This document shows, in pieces, positions 45,244-54,845 of a stretch of DNA of 64,000 bases. The stretch spans positions 248,001-312,000 of the forward strand of contig NZ_JADQWB010000002.1 of the NCBI RefSeq assembly GCF_015704895.1, given 5' to 3'. This DNA comes from Agrobacterium leguminum. Its GTDB lineage: Bacteria; Pseudomonadota; Alphaproteobacteria; Rhizobiales; Rhizobiaceae. The translations under genes and the position numbers were made by a program. The stretch's first letter is position 1; every line of letters begins with the position of its first letter. The notes under the pieces are model-generated. The model did not search any database and had not been told where the DNA came from. It saw only the letters and a program-made list of their open reading frames with translations.

Positions 45244-46299
45244 TCAGCTGCCCTTCACGAGGCTTTCATCCGGCACGGCCGTGTGGGATTCGTAAGCCCG
45301 GACGATACGCGCCACCATCGGATGACGAACGACATCGACATCCTTGAAGCGTACGACGGACACGCCTTCGACATCGGTGAGGATTTGCAGGGCCTCGACA
45401 AGACCGGATTTCACGCCGCGCGGCAAATCCACCTGGCTCGGGTCGCCGGTCACGATCATGCGGCCGTTCTCGCCAAGGCGGGTCAGGAACATCTTCATCT
45501 GCATGGTCGTGGTATTCTGGGCTTCGTCCAGAATGACGGCGGCATTGGCCAGCGTGCGTCCGCGCATGAAGGCCAGCGGCGCGATTTCGATGACGCCCGC
45601 CTGAATGGCGCGCTCCACCTTGTCACCCGGCATCATGTCATAAAGCGCGTCATAAAGCGGGCGCAGATAAGGATCGACCTTTTCCTTCATGTCGCCCGGC
45701 AGGAAGCCCAGACGCTCACCCGCTTCGACAGCGGGGCGCGACAGGATGATGCGGTCGACCGCTCCACGTTCCAGAAGCTGCGCCGCATGAGCGACGGCAA
45801 GATAGGTCTTGCCGGTACCGGCGGGGCCAACCCCAAAAACCAGTTCGGATTGCTCCAGTGCCCGCATGTAGACGTCCTGCGTCGGCGTGCGGGCAGCGAT
45901 GGTCTTCTTGCGGGTGGAAATCTGCGCCATGGAAATCTTCGCCTTGCGTTCCATCGTCGGCAAGGTCAGCTGGTCGTCTGCGGCCATGGCCATGCGGATC
46001 GCGCCTTCCACGTCGGAAACCTCGGCGGTTCCGCCCTTGAGCAGCCGTTCATAAAGGAAATCCAGCGCCCGACGGGCCTGATTGGTGGCAACGACATCGC
46101 CGGTGATGGCGACGGAATTGCCGCGCGGGCGAGCGTCGATATTGAGGCGCTGTTCCAGAAGCTTCAGGTTCTGATCGAACTGACCGAATAGCTCTCCCGC
46201 TATCCTGTTATTCTCGAACGTGAGGACGAAGTGATTGGCGTCGGTCGCGGCTTGGCGTGGCTGGCGCGATGAATTTGATACCAATTCGTGTGCGTTCAA
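45244..46299 (-). CDS. phoH: PhoH family protein (PhoH-like ATPase)
   Basis: A 351-residue cytosolic ATPase. The P-loop is FGVGPAGTGKTYLA and Walker B is AAVILDEAQNTT, with RLGENGRMIVTGDPSQVDLP downstream, as in PhoH/YbeZ. The partner YbeY follows immediately, a link conserved across bacteria. The start is probably the TTG at 46299, which has GGAG 9 bases upstream (product MNAHEL...). An in-frame TTG at 46320 precedes that site and is less likely. Confidence 0.92.
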   Translation of the reverse strand: MNAHELVSNSSRQPRQAATDANHFVLTFENNRIAGELFGQFDQNLKLLEQRLNIDARPRGNSVAITGDVVATNQARRALDFLYERLLKGGTAEVSDVEGAIRMAMAADDQLTLPTMERKAKISMAQISTRKKTIAARTPTQDVYMRALEQSELVFGVGPAGTGKTYLAVAHAAQLLERGAVDRIILSRPAVEAGERLGFLPGDMKEKVDPYLRPLYDALYDMMPGDKVERAIQAGVIEIAPLAFMRGRTLANAAVILDEAQNTTTMQMKMFLTRLGENGRMIVTGDPSQVDLPRGVKSGLVEALQILTDVEGVSVVRFKDVDVVRHPMVARIVRAYESHTAVPDESLVKGS

Positions 46300-46339
46300 G
46301 CGGTCAGGCTCCTGTCCCAATCAGTGTCGGCTCCTCACT

Positions 46340-47743
46340 CTAACTCCCTGCCACCTCGGCAAACAAGCTGTTTGGACCCGTTGCGGTGATTCGTACATTA
46401 ACAATGTCACCGATTTTCAAAGTCTTTGCATCAAGATTCACGGATTGCAGCCATGGAGAGCGACCTATCAACTGCTCAGGCATGCGGCCGGGCTTTTCCA
46501 GCAGCACATCCATGGTTTTTCCGACCAGCGATTCCGCAAATTCCTTCTGCTGCCGCAGCAACAGGGCCTGCAATCCTTCCAGTCGCTCAGCCTTCACCTC
46601 TTCCGCAACCTGATCGGTGAGATCGGCTCCCGGCGTGCCGGGACGGGTGGAATATTTGAAGGAGAAGGCCTGCGCATATTTCACCGTCTCGACCATCGCC
46701 ATCGTATCTTCGAAATCGCGATCCGTCTCACCGGGGAAACCGACAATAAAGTCTCCCGACATGGCAATATCAGGGCGGGCGGCGCGGATTTTTTCGATAA
46801 GCTGGATATATTCCTCTCCCGTATGGCGACGGTTCATCGCTTTCAGAATGCGGTCCGAACCGGATTGCACCGGCAGATGCAGATAGGGCATCAGGAGGCG
46901 CAGATCGCGATGCGCGCCGATCAGGCGCTCGTCCATGTCGCGCGGATGGCTGGTGGTGTAGCGAAGCCGTGCAAGGCCGGGAATTTCCGCCAGCCGGTAA
47001 AGCAGTTCGGCCAGACCCCATTTCTCGCCCTTTGGACCTTCGCCCTGCCAGGCATTCACATTCTGGCCGAGCAGTGTGATTTCGCGCACGCCGGCATCGA
47101 CGAGCTTCATCGCCTCATCGACGATCTGGCGCACGGGGCGGGAGACTTCCGAACCGCGCGTATAGGGCACCACACAGAAGGTACAGAACTTGTCGCAACC
47201 TTCCTGCACCGTCAGAAACGCGGTAACGCCGCGCGTCCTCAGCGTGGATTTTTCGGCGACAGGCAGGTGCTCGAACTTGTCCTCAACCGCATATTCGGTC
47301 TCGATGACACGCTCGCCGCCGCGCACCCGCTTCAGGGCGTCCGGCAGGCGATGGTAGGTCTGCGGGCCGATGACGACATCGACGGCGGGCGCACGGCGAA
47401 GGATTTCCTCGCCTTCCGCCTGCGCAACGCAGCCGGCAACGCCGATCATGAATTCGCGGCCCTGCTCTTCGCGCGATTTTTTCATGTCGCGCAGGCGGCC
47501 AAGCGCCGAATAGACCTTTTCAGCCGCCTTTTCGCGGATATGACAGGTGTTCAGCAGCACCAGATCCGCCTCGCCCATATCCTCCGTCTGAACGTAACCG
47601 TCCCTCGCCAGCGCATCGCTCATACGGACGGAATCGTAGACGTTCATCTGACAGCCATAGGTCTTGATGAAGACCTTCCGGCTGTTCGAACCCTCGCGGG
47701 CGATCATGGGTGGGGCGTCAAGGCCAAGCGTTTCCTGGGTCAT
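46340..47743 (-). CDS. miaB: tRNA-2-methylthio-N6-dimethylallyladenosine synthase
   Basis: A 467-residue radical-SAM methylthiotransferase modifying A37 of tRNAs that read UNN codons. The three N-terminal cluster cysteines are in [15 protein letters not shown] and VAGCVAQ. The radical SAM CxxxCxxC is CDKFCTFC, and a TRAM domain closes the C-terminus (about 400-465). Full length and all cluster residues present. It lies between olsA and phoH on the same strand. Confidence 0.97.
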   Translation of the reverse strand: MTQETLGLDAPPMIAREGSNSRKVFIKTYGCQMNVYDSVRMSDALARDGYVQTEDMGEADLVLLNTCHIREKAAEKVYSALGRLRDMKKSREEQGREFMIGVAGCVAQAEGEEILRRAPAVDVVIGPQTYHRLPDALKRVRGGERVIETEYAVEDKFEHLPVAEKSTLRTRGVTAFLTVQEGCDKFCTFCVVPYTRGSEVSRPVRQIVDEAMKLVDAGVREITLLGQNVNAWQGEGPKGEKWGLAELLYRLAEIPGLARLRYTTSHPRDMDERLIGAHRDLRLLMPYLHLPVQSGSDRILKAMNRRHTGEEYIQLIEKIRAARPDIAMSGDFIVGFPGETDRDFEDTMAMVETVKYAQAFSFKYSTRPGTPGADLTDQVAEEVKAERLEGLQALLLRQQKEFAESLVGKTMDVLLEKPGRMPEQLIGRSPWLQSVNLDAKTLKIGDIVNVRITATGPNSLFAEVAGS

Positions 47744-47808
47744 GGCGGCTATCTAGTGTTTTTCACGGCCAGATTAAACAGAAAAATGCCGGAAAAGCTA
47801 CGATCTCG

Positions 47809-48603
47809 CTAATTCCGCCAGCCGCCGCGCAGGCTGAAGGCCAGCATGGAGCGGATGGAGGCGGCGATATCGGTCGCCAGGCGCTTGCGGTTATCCGTGC
47901 TGTGAAACGGAACGCTGTCACCGAATGTCACATCGACATCGATGGCGCCGGCCCTGATGATGCCGAGCAGATGCGGCACGAGCGTGATGCTGCCCGGCCA
48001 GGCGGCGATGACACGATGGTAACGCCCCATGGCCATGCCCTGCACCCTAGTATAGGCGATGGCCACCGGCTGTACATAAACCAGCTTGCCCGGAACCTGT
48101 TCAGCGGCGGTGGAGGCCGCACCGAATAGCGAGGATTTGACGGCAAGCATGCGGTTGCCGTCCGAGGTGGTGCCTTCGGGAAACAAAACGACGATCTCGC
48201 CATCGGCCATGCGGCTGGCGATCTCGCTCACCTGCGCGCCGGTGCTGCGTTTCTGCTCACGCTGAACGAAGATGCTTTTCTGCAGCCGGGCAAGCCAGCC
48301 GAACACCGGCCAGTCCCTCACCTCCGTCTTGGCGATGAACACCACGTCGGCAATGCTGCCCAAAACGAGGATGTCCTTCCACGAGGCGTGATTGACCGCC
48401 AGCATCAGCGGCTTTGCGCGCTCCACATCGCCATGCACATGCACACGGATGCCGAGAACATGGCAGGCGATGCGGTGCCAGAGGCGCGGAATGCGACGGC
48501 GAAGCCGCCAGTCGAAGGCAAGGCCCAGCAGTTGAAGCGGCAGCAAGACAAGCGTGACGATCAGCAGAACGACCGCAATATAGGCTGTCCGCAGCCACAT
48601 CAT
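47809..48603 (-). CDS. olsA: lyso-ornithine lipid O-acyltransferase OlsA (PlsC-like)
   Basis: A 264-residue membrane-associated acyltransferase. An N-terminal hydrophobic helix (AYIAVVLLIVTLVLLPLQL) precedes the PlsC motifs NHASWKD (HX4D), FVQREQKRS and FPEGTTSDG. In rhizobia the PlsC homologue located next to miaB and fur/mur is OlsA, which acylates lyso-ornithine lipid made by OlsB. The matching OlsB-type gene is in this window at 60613-61494. An alternative role as 1-acylglycerol-3-phosphate acyltransferase is possible. Tandem ATGs at 48603 and 48600. Confidence 0.82.
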   Translation of the reverse strand: MMWLRTAYIAVVLLIVTLVLLPLQLLGLAFDWRLRRRIPRLWHRIACHVLGIRVHVHGDVERAKPLMLAVNHASWKDILVLGSIADVVFIAKTEVRDWPVFGWLARLQKSIFVQREQKRSTGAQVSEIASRMADGEIVVLFPEGTTSDGNRMLAVKSSLFGAASTAAEQVPGKLVYVQPVAIAYTRVQGMAMGRYHRVIAAWPGSITLVPHLLGIIRAGAIDVDVTFGDSVPFHSTDNRKRLATDIAASIRSMLAFSLRGGWRN

Positions 48604-48633
48604 AATGGAAAGGCCCGCTTGTTCACCGGCGTC

Positions 48634-49062
48634 TCAGTGTTCGCCGGGCTTCAACGGCACGCCGTAAAGTTCCAACCGGTGATCCACGAGCTTGAAGCCG
48701 TGTTCCCTAGCGATCTTTTCCTGAAGGGCCTCGATCTCGGCCGAATGAAATTCGATGACCACGCCGTTCTTCAGGTCGATCAGGTGATCGTGATGTTCCT
48801 CGGGCACGGTCTCATAGCGCGAACGGCCGTCGCGAAAATCGTGACGCTCGATGATGCCGGCATCCTCGAACAGCTTCACCGTCCTGTAGACGGTGGAAAT
48901 CGAGATGCGCGGATCCACGGCGGAGGAACGGCGGTAAAGCTCCTCGACATCGGGATGGTCGGCTGACTCCTGAAGGACGCGGGCGATGACACGGCGTTGA
49001 TCCGTCATCCGCATGCCGCGTTCGGCACAAAGCTCCTCCAGCGTTTTCGAAAGGTCTGTCAC
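48634..49062 (-). CDS. mur: Fur-family metal regulator (Mur/Fur)
   Basis: A 142-residue dimeric repressor. The winged-helix DNA-binding half includes TDQRRVIARVLQES and ISISTVYRTVKLFEDAGII. The metal-site region has EEHHDHLIDL and EFHSAEIEALQEKIA. It matches the Rhizobiaceae Fur homologues, in which Fur acts mainly as the manganese-responsive regulator Mur. The start is the GTG at 49062 (TDLSKTLEEL); the longer frame to 49173 overlaps the rimI coding end and is rejected. It is followed by olsA after 30 bases. Confidence 0.93.
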   Translation of the reverse strand: MTDLSKTLEELCAERGMRMTDQRRVIARVLQESADHPDVEELYRRSSAVDPRISISTVYRTVKLFEDAGIIERHDFRDGRSRYETVPEEHHDHLIDLKNGVVIEFHSAEIEALQEKIAREHGFKLVDHRLELYGVPLKPGEH

Positions 49063-49126
49063 GTCTTCTGGCCTTTTGAGAATTCCGGTTTGCGGCTTTC
49101 GCCGAAAAAATGCCTGTCGCAGGGAA

Positions 49127-49621
49127 CTAGCGAAGATCGCGGCGCATGACAAGCGCCGTCGACTTCGTTCCATCCTTTGCGGTGTAATAGGCCTTGCGTT
49201 CCGCGACGGTTTTGAAGCCTAGCTTCCTGTAAAGCCCCAGCGCGGAGGCATTATTATTATCCACCTCAAGAAACATGGTTTCGGCGCCGCGCATCATCGC
49301 CTCGCGGATGGCCGACTGCATCAGACGCCAGCCGAGACCGGCGCGTGCAAACTTGTCGGCCACGGCAACGGTCAGGATTTCCGCTTCGCCCGCCACTTCC
49401 CGCGCCAGCACGAAACCACCGAGCGGCTTGCTGAAAAAGGCGTTGGTCTGGCGTGCGACAGCACCGAAAACAGCCCCTTGCGTTAGCAGCCCGGAAAACT
49501 CCCCGTCGTTCCACGGGCGCGGAAAGCGCAGCGCATGCAACTCCGCCACCGCGGCGCAATCCTCATGCTGCATCGGCACGATCTCGAAATAGGGCTTCCA
49601 GGTCAGATAGTCGTCAAACAT
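49127..49621 (-). CDS. rimI: ribosomal-protein-alanine N-acetyltransferase (RimI-like)
   Basis: A 164-residue GNAT acetyltransferase. The acetyl-CoA loop is KFARAGLGWRLMQ, followed by FLEVDNNNASALGLYRKLGF, the usual RimI/GNAT motif B with the late Tyr. An N-terminal ~20-residue extension precedes the core. It sits 52 bases downstream of tsaB, a pairing seen in many bacteria, and the short gap suggests one transcript. The target may be ribosomal protein S18, but GNAT specificity is not certain from sequence. Confidence 0.88.
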   Translation of the reverse strand: MFDDYLTWKPYFEIVPMQHEDCAAVAELHALRFPRPWNDGEFSGLLTQGAVFGAVARQTNAFFSKPLGGFVLAREVAGEAEILTVAVADKFARAGLGWRLMQSAIREAMMRGAETMFLEVDNNNASALGLYRKLGFKTVAERKAYYTAKDGTKSTALVMRRDLR

Positions 49622-49673
49622 AACAGGAATCGGGCATCACAGGAATCATTCGCACAGGCTGACGAATGCCCTA

Positions 49674-50342
49674 TCAGGCAACGCCCTGACGTGCCAGCGC
49701 AAAACCAGTCTGTGGCCGGGCATCCGGCCCGCGCAGATAAAGCGGCGCGGGTTTCGGCTGGCCAGCCGGCTTGCGCGCAGCAGTGCGCGCGACCGAGGCA
49801 ATCGGGAAGTGATCCGGTCCCGAACCCGCCTCCAACCCCGCCAAAAGCGGTGCGACTGAACCGATGACAACGCCATCGAAACCAGTAGTGACCGTTTTGG
49901 CGTCGTCCAGAGACAGAAGTGCAGCTTCGCGCAGCGGCGATCCATCCGCACCGAATGTCTGGAGATAGGCTTCGCCGCGTTTGGCATCCAGCCCGACGGC
50001 CACAGGCTGGCCGGGATTTTCGAGCAGATGATGAAGCGCCAGCGTTTCAAGCGTGGTGACGCCCACGGCTTCAACGCCGAGCGACAGGGCAAAACCGCGC
50101 GCGGCGGCGACCCCGACGCGGATACCGGTGAAAGACCCCGGCCCGATGGTCACGGCGATGCGCCCGACATTCTGGAGCGAGAGTTGCGCCTGCTCCAGAG
50201 CACCGTCGATTACCGCCATCAACCTTTCGGCATGGCCCTTGCCAATCGTTTCGCATACCTCGCCGAGCACCCTGTCGGAGGCGCTGTCATAAACGCAGGC
50301 GGAACAATCCACACCTGAGGTGTCGAGTGCGAGAACAATCAT
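49674..50342 (-). CDS. tsaB: tRNA threonylcarbamoyladenosine biosynthesis protein TsaB
   Basis: A 222-residue ASKHA-fold protein that scaffolds the TsaD complex for t6A37 formation in tRNA. It starts IVLALDTSGVDCSACVYD and has GPGSFTGIRVGVAAARGFAL, the hallmark of TsaB. There is no TsaD metal motif, as expected for this paralogue. The ATG at 50342 is chosen; the extension to 50423 overlaps the nfu gene. Twenty bases separate it from that gene. Confidence 0.94.
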   Translation of the reverse strand: MIVLALDTSGVDCSACVYDSASDRVLGEVCETIGKGHAERLMAVIDGALEQAQLSLQNVGRIAVTIGPGSFTGIRVGVAAARGFALSLGVEAVGVTTLETLALHHLLENPGQPVAVGLDAKRGEAYLQTFGADGSPLREAALLSLDDAKTVTTGFDGVVIGSVAPLLAGLEAGSGPDHFPIASVARTAARKPAGQPKPAPLYLRGPDARPQTGFALARQGVA

Positions 50343-50361
50343 GATGGCCTGGCTTGCGCTT

Positions 50362-50925
50362 TTATACCGCTTCGACTTCGCGCACTTCCGGCACGAAATG
50401 GCGAAGCAGATTCTGAACGCCATGCTTCAGCGTGGCGGTGGAGGATGGGCAACCCGAGCAGGCGCCCTTCATGTTCAGGAACACGGTACCATCGCGGAAA
50501 CCGCGGAAGGTGATGTCGCCGCCATCCTGCGCCACGGCGGGGCGGACGCGGGTTTCCAGCAGTTCCTTGATGGTGGCGACGATGGTTTCGTCACCTTCTT
50601 CGAAGAACTCGCCTTCCTCATCCGACACTTCGGCCGCAATCGCGGTGCCCATGATCGGGCGGCCGGACATGAAATGTTCCATGATGGAGCCGAGAATGGC
50701 AGGCTTCAGATGCTGCCATTCCGCGCCGTCCTTGGTGACGGTGATGAAATCGAACCCGAAATAAACGCCGGTCACGCCCGGAATGGTGAAGAGGCGTTCC
50801 GCCAATGGCGAAGCCTGCGCCTGCGACGGGTTGAGAAACTCTGCCGTGCCGCTTTCCAGCACCACCTTGCCCGGCAGGAACTTCAGCGTCGTCGGGTTCG
50901 GCGTGGCTTCCGTCTGAATGAACAT
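50362..50925 (-). CDS. NifU family iron-sulfur carrier protein (Nfu type)
   Basis: A 187-residue Fe-S scaffold/carrier. The N-terminal Nfu_N domain (MFIQTEATPNPTTLKFLPG, about 1-88) is joined to a C-terminal NifU domain with the cluster-binding CSGC of GACSGCPSST (about 155-164). This domain order is that of mitochondrial NFU1 and alpha-proteobacterial Nfu proteins. It probably delivers [4Fe-4S] clusters to client enzymes; radical-SAM MiaB encoded nearby would be one plausible client, though that is inference. Confidence 0.94.
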   Translation of the reverse strand: MFIQTEATPNPTTLKFLPGKVVLESGTAEFLNPSQAQASPLAERLFTIPGVTGVYFGFDFITVTKDGAEWQHLKPAILGSIMEHFMSGRPIMGTAIAAEVSDEEGEFFEEGDETIVATIKELLETRVRPAVAQDGGDITFRGFRDGTVFLNMKGACSGCPSSTATLKHGVQNLLRHFVPEVREVEAV

Positions 50926-51070
50926 CGTCTTCTCCTTCGAGGTCGCCGTTCACGCCCCGCAATTTAGAACTTTTCCAAAAAATACGCCCGGCGAAGCTTC
51001 ACTTCAAGCCCGGACATGATAATTACATTCAAGAAATCGTCAGCCCCCTAAATCTTGTCCGGGACCCGGA

Positions 51071-51562
51071 TCAGCAGAGAGCGTCGATTTCCTCATCCGA
51101 CAATGTATCCGGCAGCACGGTGACAGGAATGGGGAAAGCCGCCCCTCGCCCGGCGATGGAGGAAACAAGCGGTCCCGGCCCTTCCTTCGTCGAGCCAGCC
51201 GCGAGCACCAGAATGGCTATATCGCGGTCTTCCTCGATCAGCCCGTGAATCTGCTCGGTGGCGCTGCCTTCGCGGATCACCGCTTCCGGCTCGATGCCGA
51301 TGGTCTCGCGCACCTTCTGGGCGATCTTGGCAAGCGTGGCTTCCGCCTCCTCACGCGCCTCTGCCCGCATGATCTGTTCGACACCCAGCCATTGCTGGAA
51401 ATCGCCTTCCGGGATCATGTAGAGCAGCACCAGCCCGCCATTGGAGTTCTTGGCGCGACGACCGGCATAGTGCACGGCCCTTTCGCATTCCGGTGTGTCA
51501 TCGATAACAGCGAGAAATTTGCGACGATGCCCTTCCAGACGCGACAGCCGTTTTGAAACCAT
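51071..51562 (-). CDS. universal stress protein (UspA family)
   Basis: A 163-residue single-domain Usp. The core begins KFLAVIDDTPECERAVHYAGRRA and ends with IPVTVLPDTLSDEEIDAL. The usual ATP-binding GxxGxG(S/T) loop is altered: the corresponding stretch reads AAGSTKEGPGPLVSSIAG, so nucleotide binding is uncertain. The start at 51562 follows GGAG at 6-base spacing. It stands between trpS and the nfu gene in the minus-strand run. Confidence 0.87.
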   Translation of the reverse strand: MVSKRLSRLEGHRRKFLAVIDDTPECERAVHYAGRRAKNSNGGLVLLYMIPEGDFQQWLGVEQIMRAEAREEAEATLAKIAQKVRETIGIEPEAVIREGSATEQIHGLIEEDRDIAILVLAAGSTKEGPGPLVSSIAGRGAAFPIPVTVLPDTLSDEEIDALC

Positions 51563-51676
51563 TCCGCACTCCCTCAATCCGCCGTGATCCGAGAAACCGC
51601 CCGACGGTTCGGGCGGAGATTATATCAAATCACGGCAGGCGCAAACCGCCCGCCGCATTCGCGCAGCAGCGACCTG

Positions 51677-52741
51677 TCAGCGCAGGAAGCCGATGATGTC
51701 GCGCACCTCGTTCATCGTCTTTTCGGCAATGGTGCGTGCCCGCTCGCCGCCCTGTTTGAGGATGGCGTCGATATGGGTCGGATCATCGAGAAGGCGGCGC
51801 ATCTCGTTGTTGACGGGGGCCAGAACATTGACCGCAAGCTCGACGAGGGCCGGCTTGAAGGCCGAGAACTGCTGTCCGCCGAATTCGGAAAGAACATCAG
51901 CCTTGGTCCTGTCGGAAAGCGCGGCATAGATGCCGACGAGGTTTTCGGCCTCGGGGCGACCCTTCAGGCCTTCCACTTCGCTCGGCAGCGCGTCCGGATC
52001 GGTCTTCGCCTTCTTGATCTTCTTCGAGATCGCGTCGACATCATCCATCAGGTTGATGCGCGACAGATCGGAGGGATCGGACTTCGACATTTTCTTGGTG
52101 CCGTCCTTGAGCGACATCACGCGCGGCGCCGGACCGCCGATCAGCGGCTCCACCATCGGAAAATAGGCGTGCACCGGCTCATCGCCGACTGTGATATCGA
52201 GCCCGAGACCCGCCTTGCGGATATGATCGCCGAAATCGATATTGAATTTCTGGGCGATATCGCGGGCAAGTTCCAGATGCTGCTTCTGGTCGTCACCGAC
52301 GGGAACATGCGTAGCGCGATAGACGAGAATGTCGGCGGCCATCAGGCTCGGATAGGCCAGCAGGCCGAGCGAGACCTGCTCGGCGTTCTTACCGGACTTG
52401 TCCTTGAACTGCGTCATGCGCTCCATCCAGCCGATGCGCGCCACGCAGTTGAACACCCATGCCAATTCCGCATGCTGCGGCACGGCAGACTGGTTGAAGA
52501 CGATATGTTTTACGGGATCGATGCCCGCGGCGATGAAGGCGGCCGCAATCGAGCGGGTCTGCGCCTTCAAGTCCGTATGAACGAGCTGGGCGGTGATGGC
52601 ATGCATGTCGACGACGCAGTAGATGCAGTCGTTATCTTCCTGCAGCGCCACGAATTTGCGGATCGCGCCAAGATAATTGCCGAGATGCAGATTGCCGGTC
52701 GGCTGGACGCCCGAGAAAACCAGCGGCTTGAATGCGTTCAT
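51677..52741 (-). CDS. trpS: tryptophanyl-tRNA synthetase
   Basis: A 354-residue class Ic aminoacyl-tRNA synthetase. The HIGH-type motif is TGNLHLGN near residue 15-22 and the KMSKS loop is present as [29 protein letters not shown] is characteristic of TrpRS. The ATG at 52741 gives the expected N-terminus [16 protein letters not shown]. The ~29-codon extension to 52828 is unconserved. Confidence 0.97.
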   Translation of the reverse strand: MNAFKPLVFSGVQPTGNLHLGNYLGAIRKFVALQEDNDCIYCVVDMHAITAQLVHTDLKAQTRSIAAAFIAAGIDPVKHIVFNQSAVPQHAELAWVFNCVARIGWMERMTQFKDKSGKNAEQVSLGLLAYPSLMAADILVYRATHVPVGDDQKQHLELARDIAQKFNIDFGDHIRKAGLGLDITVGDEPVHAYFPMVEPLIGGPAPRVMSLKDGTKKMSKSDPSDLSRINLMDDVDAISKKIKKAKTDPDALPSEVEGLKGRPEAENLVGIYAALSDRTKADVLSEFGGQQFSAFKPALVELAVNVLAPVNNEMRRLLDDPTHIDAILKQGGERARTIAEKTMNEVRDIIGFLR

Positions 52742-52844
52742 TGTCGTCCTCGAAAAGGCTTGTGGAGGGCCCCGCCCCATGGTTGGAATTGCACGCGCGC
52801 TTATGCACCCGCAGCCCCCAGCAATCAAGCGGTTTCAGGGCATG

Positions 52845-53249
52845 TCAGCCGCGCGGTTCCAGAAGATCCCAACGATTTCCATAAGGATCTGCAAAGACCG
52901 CAACGGAGCCGTAAACCTCGTGGCGCGGTTCTTCCAGAAAGCGCACGCCGCGGGCGAGCATGGTCTCGTAATCGCGTTGGAAATTATCGGTGTGCAGGAA
53001 AAATCCGACACGGCCGCCGGTCTGGTTGCCGATGGCAAGCCTCTGCGGTTCACCATCCGCCTCGGCAAGCAGCAGGCCGCCGCCCTCGGTGCCTTGCGGT
53101 TTCACCACCAGCCACCGCTTGCCGTCGCCAAGCGGCTGATCGGAAAGGCATTCGAACCCGAGAATGTCGCAATAAAAAGCCTTCGCCCGATCGTAATCGT
53201 CCACGACAAGCGTAACGAGCGCGATGCGGCGGTTTTCGGCAAAGGACAT
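52845..53249 (-). CDS. VOC (glyoxalase/bleomycin resistance) family protein
   Basis: A 134-residue vicinal-oxygen-chelate protein with paired beta-alpha-beta-beta-beta modules: LVVDDYDRAKAFYCDILGFEC at the start and VFADPYGNRWDLLEP at the end. VOC proteins bind a divalent metal and act on varied small molecules, so substrate is unknown. The ATG at 53249 overlaps the murJ stop by one base (TGATG), so it is probably translated from the murJ transcript. A long alternative frame to 54302 is a murJ shadow. Confidence 0.85.
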   Translation of the reverse strand: MSFAENRRIALVTLVVDDYDRAKAFYCDILGFECLSDQPLGDGKRWLVVKPQGTEGGGLLLAEADGEPQRLAIGNQTGGRVGFFLHTDNFQRDYETMLARGVRFLEEPRHEVYGSVAVFADPYGNRWDLLEPRG

Positions 53250-54838
53250 CAACCCGCCTCCGTTTCGACGTTCTTTTTGCCGCGCTTGCGGATGGCTCGC
53301 TTGACCATGCCGATATCGGCACCGCCGGACACGAAAGCGAGCACGAAATAAACTAGCATGGCCGCGAAGACGAGAGCCATGATGGTGCCAGCCCGCACGA
53401 AAATGGACGAAGCGGAAGACAGTTCGAAAGTCAGCCAGGTCAGCGCATAATGCACGAAACCGGCCATCAAGGCCGCAGCCAGCAGCAAACGCGGAATGCG
53501 GGTGAGCAGCGGAATATCCACCTGCCAGTGACCGCGCCACAAGAGCATGCCGAACAGCAGGGCGGCATTGACCCAGCCGGCGGTGATTTCGGCAATGGCG
53601 ATGCCCGGGCCTCCAAGACGCGGAAACAGCGTCAGCGCCAGCGAAACGTTCACGACGACGGAAATCGCTGCGAAGATCATTGGCGTGCGGGTATCCTCGC
53701 GGGCGAAAAAGCCGGGAATGAAGGCCTTTATCAGCACGAAAGCGGGCAGGCCTAGACCGTAAATGCCAAGGATTTGCGCGACGGTGATAGTGGCTGAAGG
53801 CGAGAAGTTGCCGCGCTCGTAAAGGAAGCGCACGATGGGTTCCGCCATGACGAGAAGTGCTGCGGCAGCGGGCAATGTCAGGAACAGTACGAATTCGACC
53901 GAGCGGTTCTGCAGGCTTCCCGCCTCCACCATATGCCCGCCGCGCAAAGCCCGCGCCAATTCCGGCAGAAGCACGGTGGCCACCGCGATGCCGACCACGC
54001 CGAGCGGCAGCTGGTAAATCCGGTCCGCATAGGCAAGCGACGAGATCACGCCTTCGCCGGCAGAGGCGATATTGGTGTTGATCAGCAGATTGATCTGGGT
54101 GATGCCGCCGGTAATCGCTGCCGGCAGGGCAAGAACCAGAAGGCGCTGCACATTCTTCGTCAGCCGGGGCCTGCGGAAACCGATGCGCATGCCGGCATTG
54201 CGCACGGCGATCCAGACAATGGCAAGCTGCACCACGCCCGCCGCCATCACGCCCCAGGAGAGCGCATAGCCTACCTGAAGCGGATCGTAGTTCTTCCACC
54301 ATGCCAAAGCGAGCACGCCGATGAGGATGATGTTGAGGAAAACGGGAGCAATTGCGGCTGCGAAATAACGATGCAGCGAGTTCAGCATGCCGCCCATCAT
54401 TGCCGCCAGAGACATGCAGGCGAGATAGGGGAACATGATAGTGGCGAGATGGACGGTGTTGTCGAATTTCACCGGGTCTTCCAGAAAGCCCGGCGCGATC
54501 ACCGTGCGCACGATGAACGGCATCGACAGTTCCATTAGGATCGTCAGGGCCAGAAGCACGGTGAACAGGACGCCGAAGACTTCCTCGGAAAAGCGCCTTG
54601 CGCCCTCCATGCCGTTCGCCTCAATTTCCTTGGCGAAAAGCGGCACGAAAGCGGAGTTGAACGCACCTTCGGCAAACAGCCGCCGGAAGGTGTTGGGGAA
54701 ACGGAAAGCAGCATTGAAGGCGTCAGCCACCGGACCGGTGCCGACGGCGGCGGCCATCAGGGTCTCGCGGACAAAGCCGAAGATGCGGCTGCCGAGTGTG
54801 GCCGTGCCGACGGTGGCGAACTTGCCGATCAGACTCAT
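53249..54838 (-). CDS. murJ: lipid II flippase MurJ
   Basis: A 529-residue inner-membrane protein of the MVF/MOP superfamily with about 14 helices that moves lipid II across the membrane for peptidoglycan synthesis. Typical sequences are the N-terminal TLGSRIFGFVRETLMAAAVG and FRRLFAEGAFNSAFVPLF; LAYADRIYQLPLGVVGIAVATVLLP is also diagnostic. It begins only 7 bases after the glnD stop and overlaps the VOC gene at its end. Confidence 0.96.
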   Translation of the reverse strand: MSLIGKFATVGTATLGSRIFGFVRETLMAAAVGTGPVADAFNAAFRFPNTFRRLFAEGAFNSAFVPLFAKEIEANGMEGARRFSEEVFGVLFTVLLALTILMELSMPFIVRTVIAPGFLEDPVKFDNTVHLATIMFPYLACMSLAAMMGGMLNSLHRYFAAAIAPVFLNIILIGVLALAWWKNYDPLQVGYALSWGVMAAGVVQLAIVWIAVRNAGMRIGFRRPRLTKNVQRLLVLALPAAITGGITQINLLINTNIASAGEGVISSLAYADRIYQLPLGVVGIAVATVLLPELARALRGGHMVEAGSLQNRSVEFVLFLTLPAAAALLVMAEPIVRFLYERGNFSPSATITVAQILGIYGLGLPAFVLIKAFIPGFFAREDTRTPMIFAAISVVVNVSLALTLFPRLGGPGIAIAEITAGWVNAALLFGMLLWRGHWQVDIPLLTRIPRLLLAAALMAGFVHYALTWLTFELSSASSIFVRAGTIMALVFAAMLVYFVLAFVSGGADIGMVKRAIRKRGKKNVETEAG

Positions 54839-54845
54839 GGTCGCT

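Noticed and set aside
48634-49173. Longer 179-residue version of the Fur-family regulator
   Set aside because: The extra N-terminal 37 codons overlap the end of rimI and are not like any Fur protein; the GTG at 49062 gives the family-standard N-terminus.
52845-54302. A 485-codon frame whose C-terminus is a VOC domain and whose N-terminal part is Arg/His/Ala-rich
   Set aside because: Only the last 134 residues are real. The N-terminal part is murJ read in another frame, and the VOC gene has its own ATG at a TGATG overlap.
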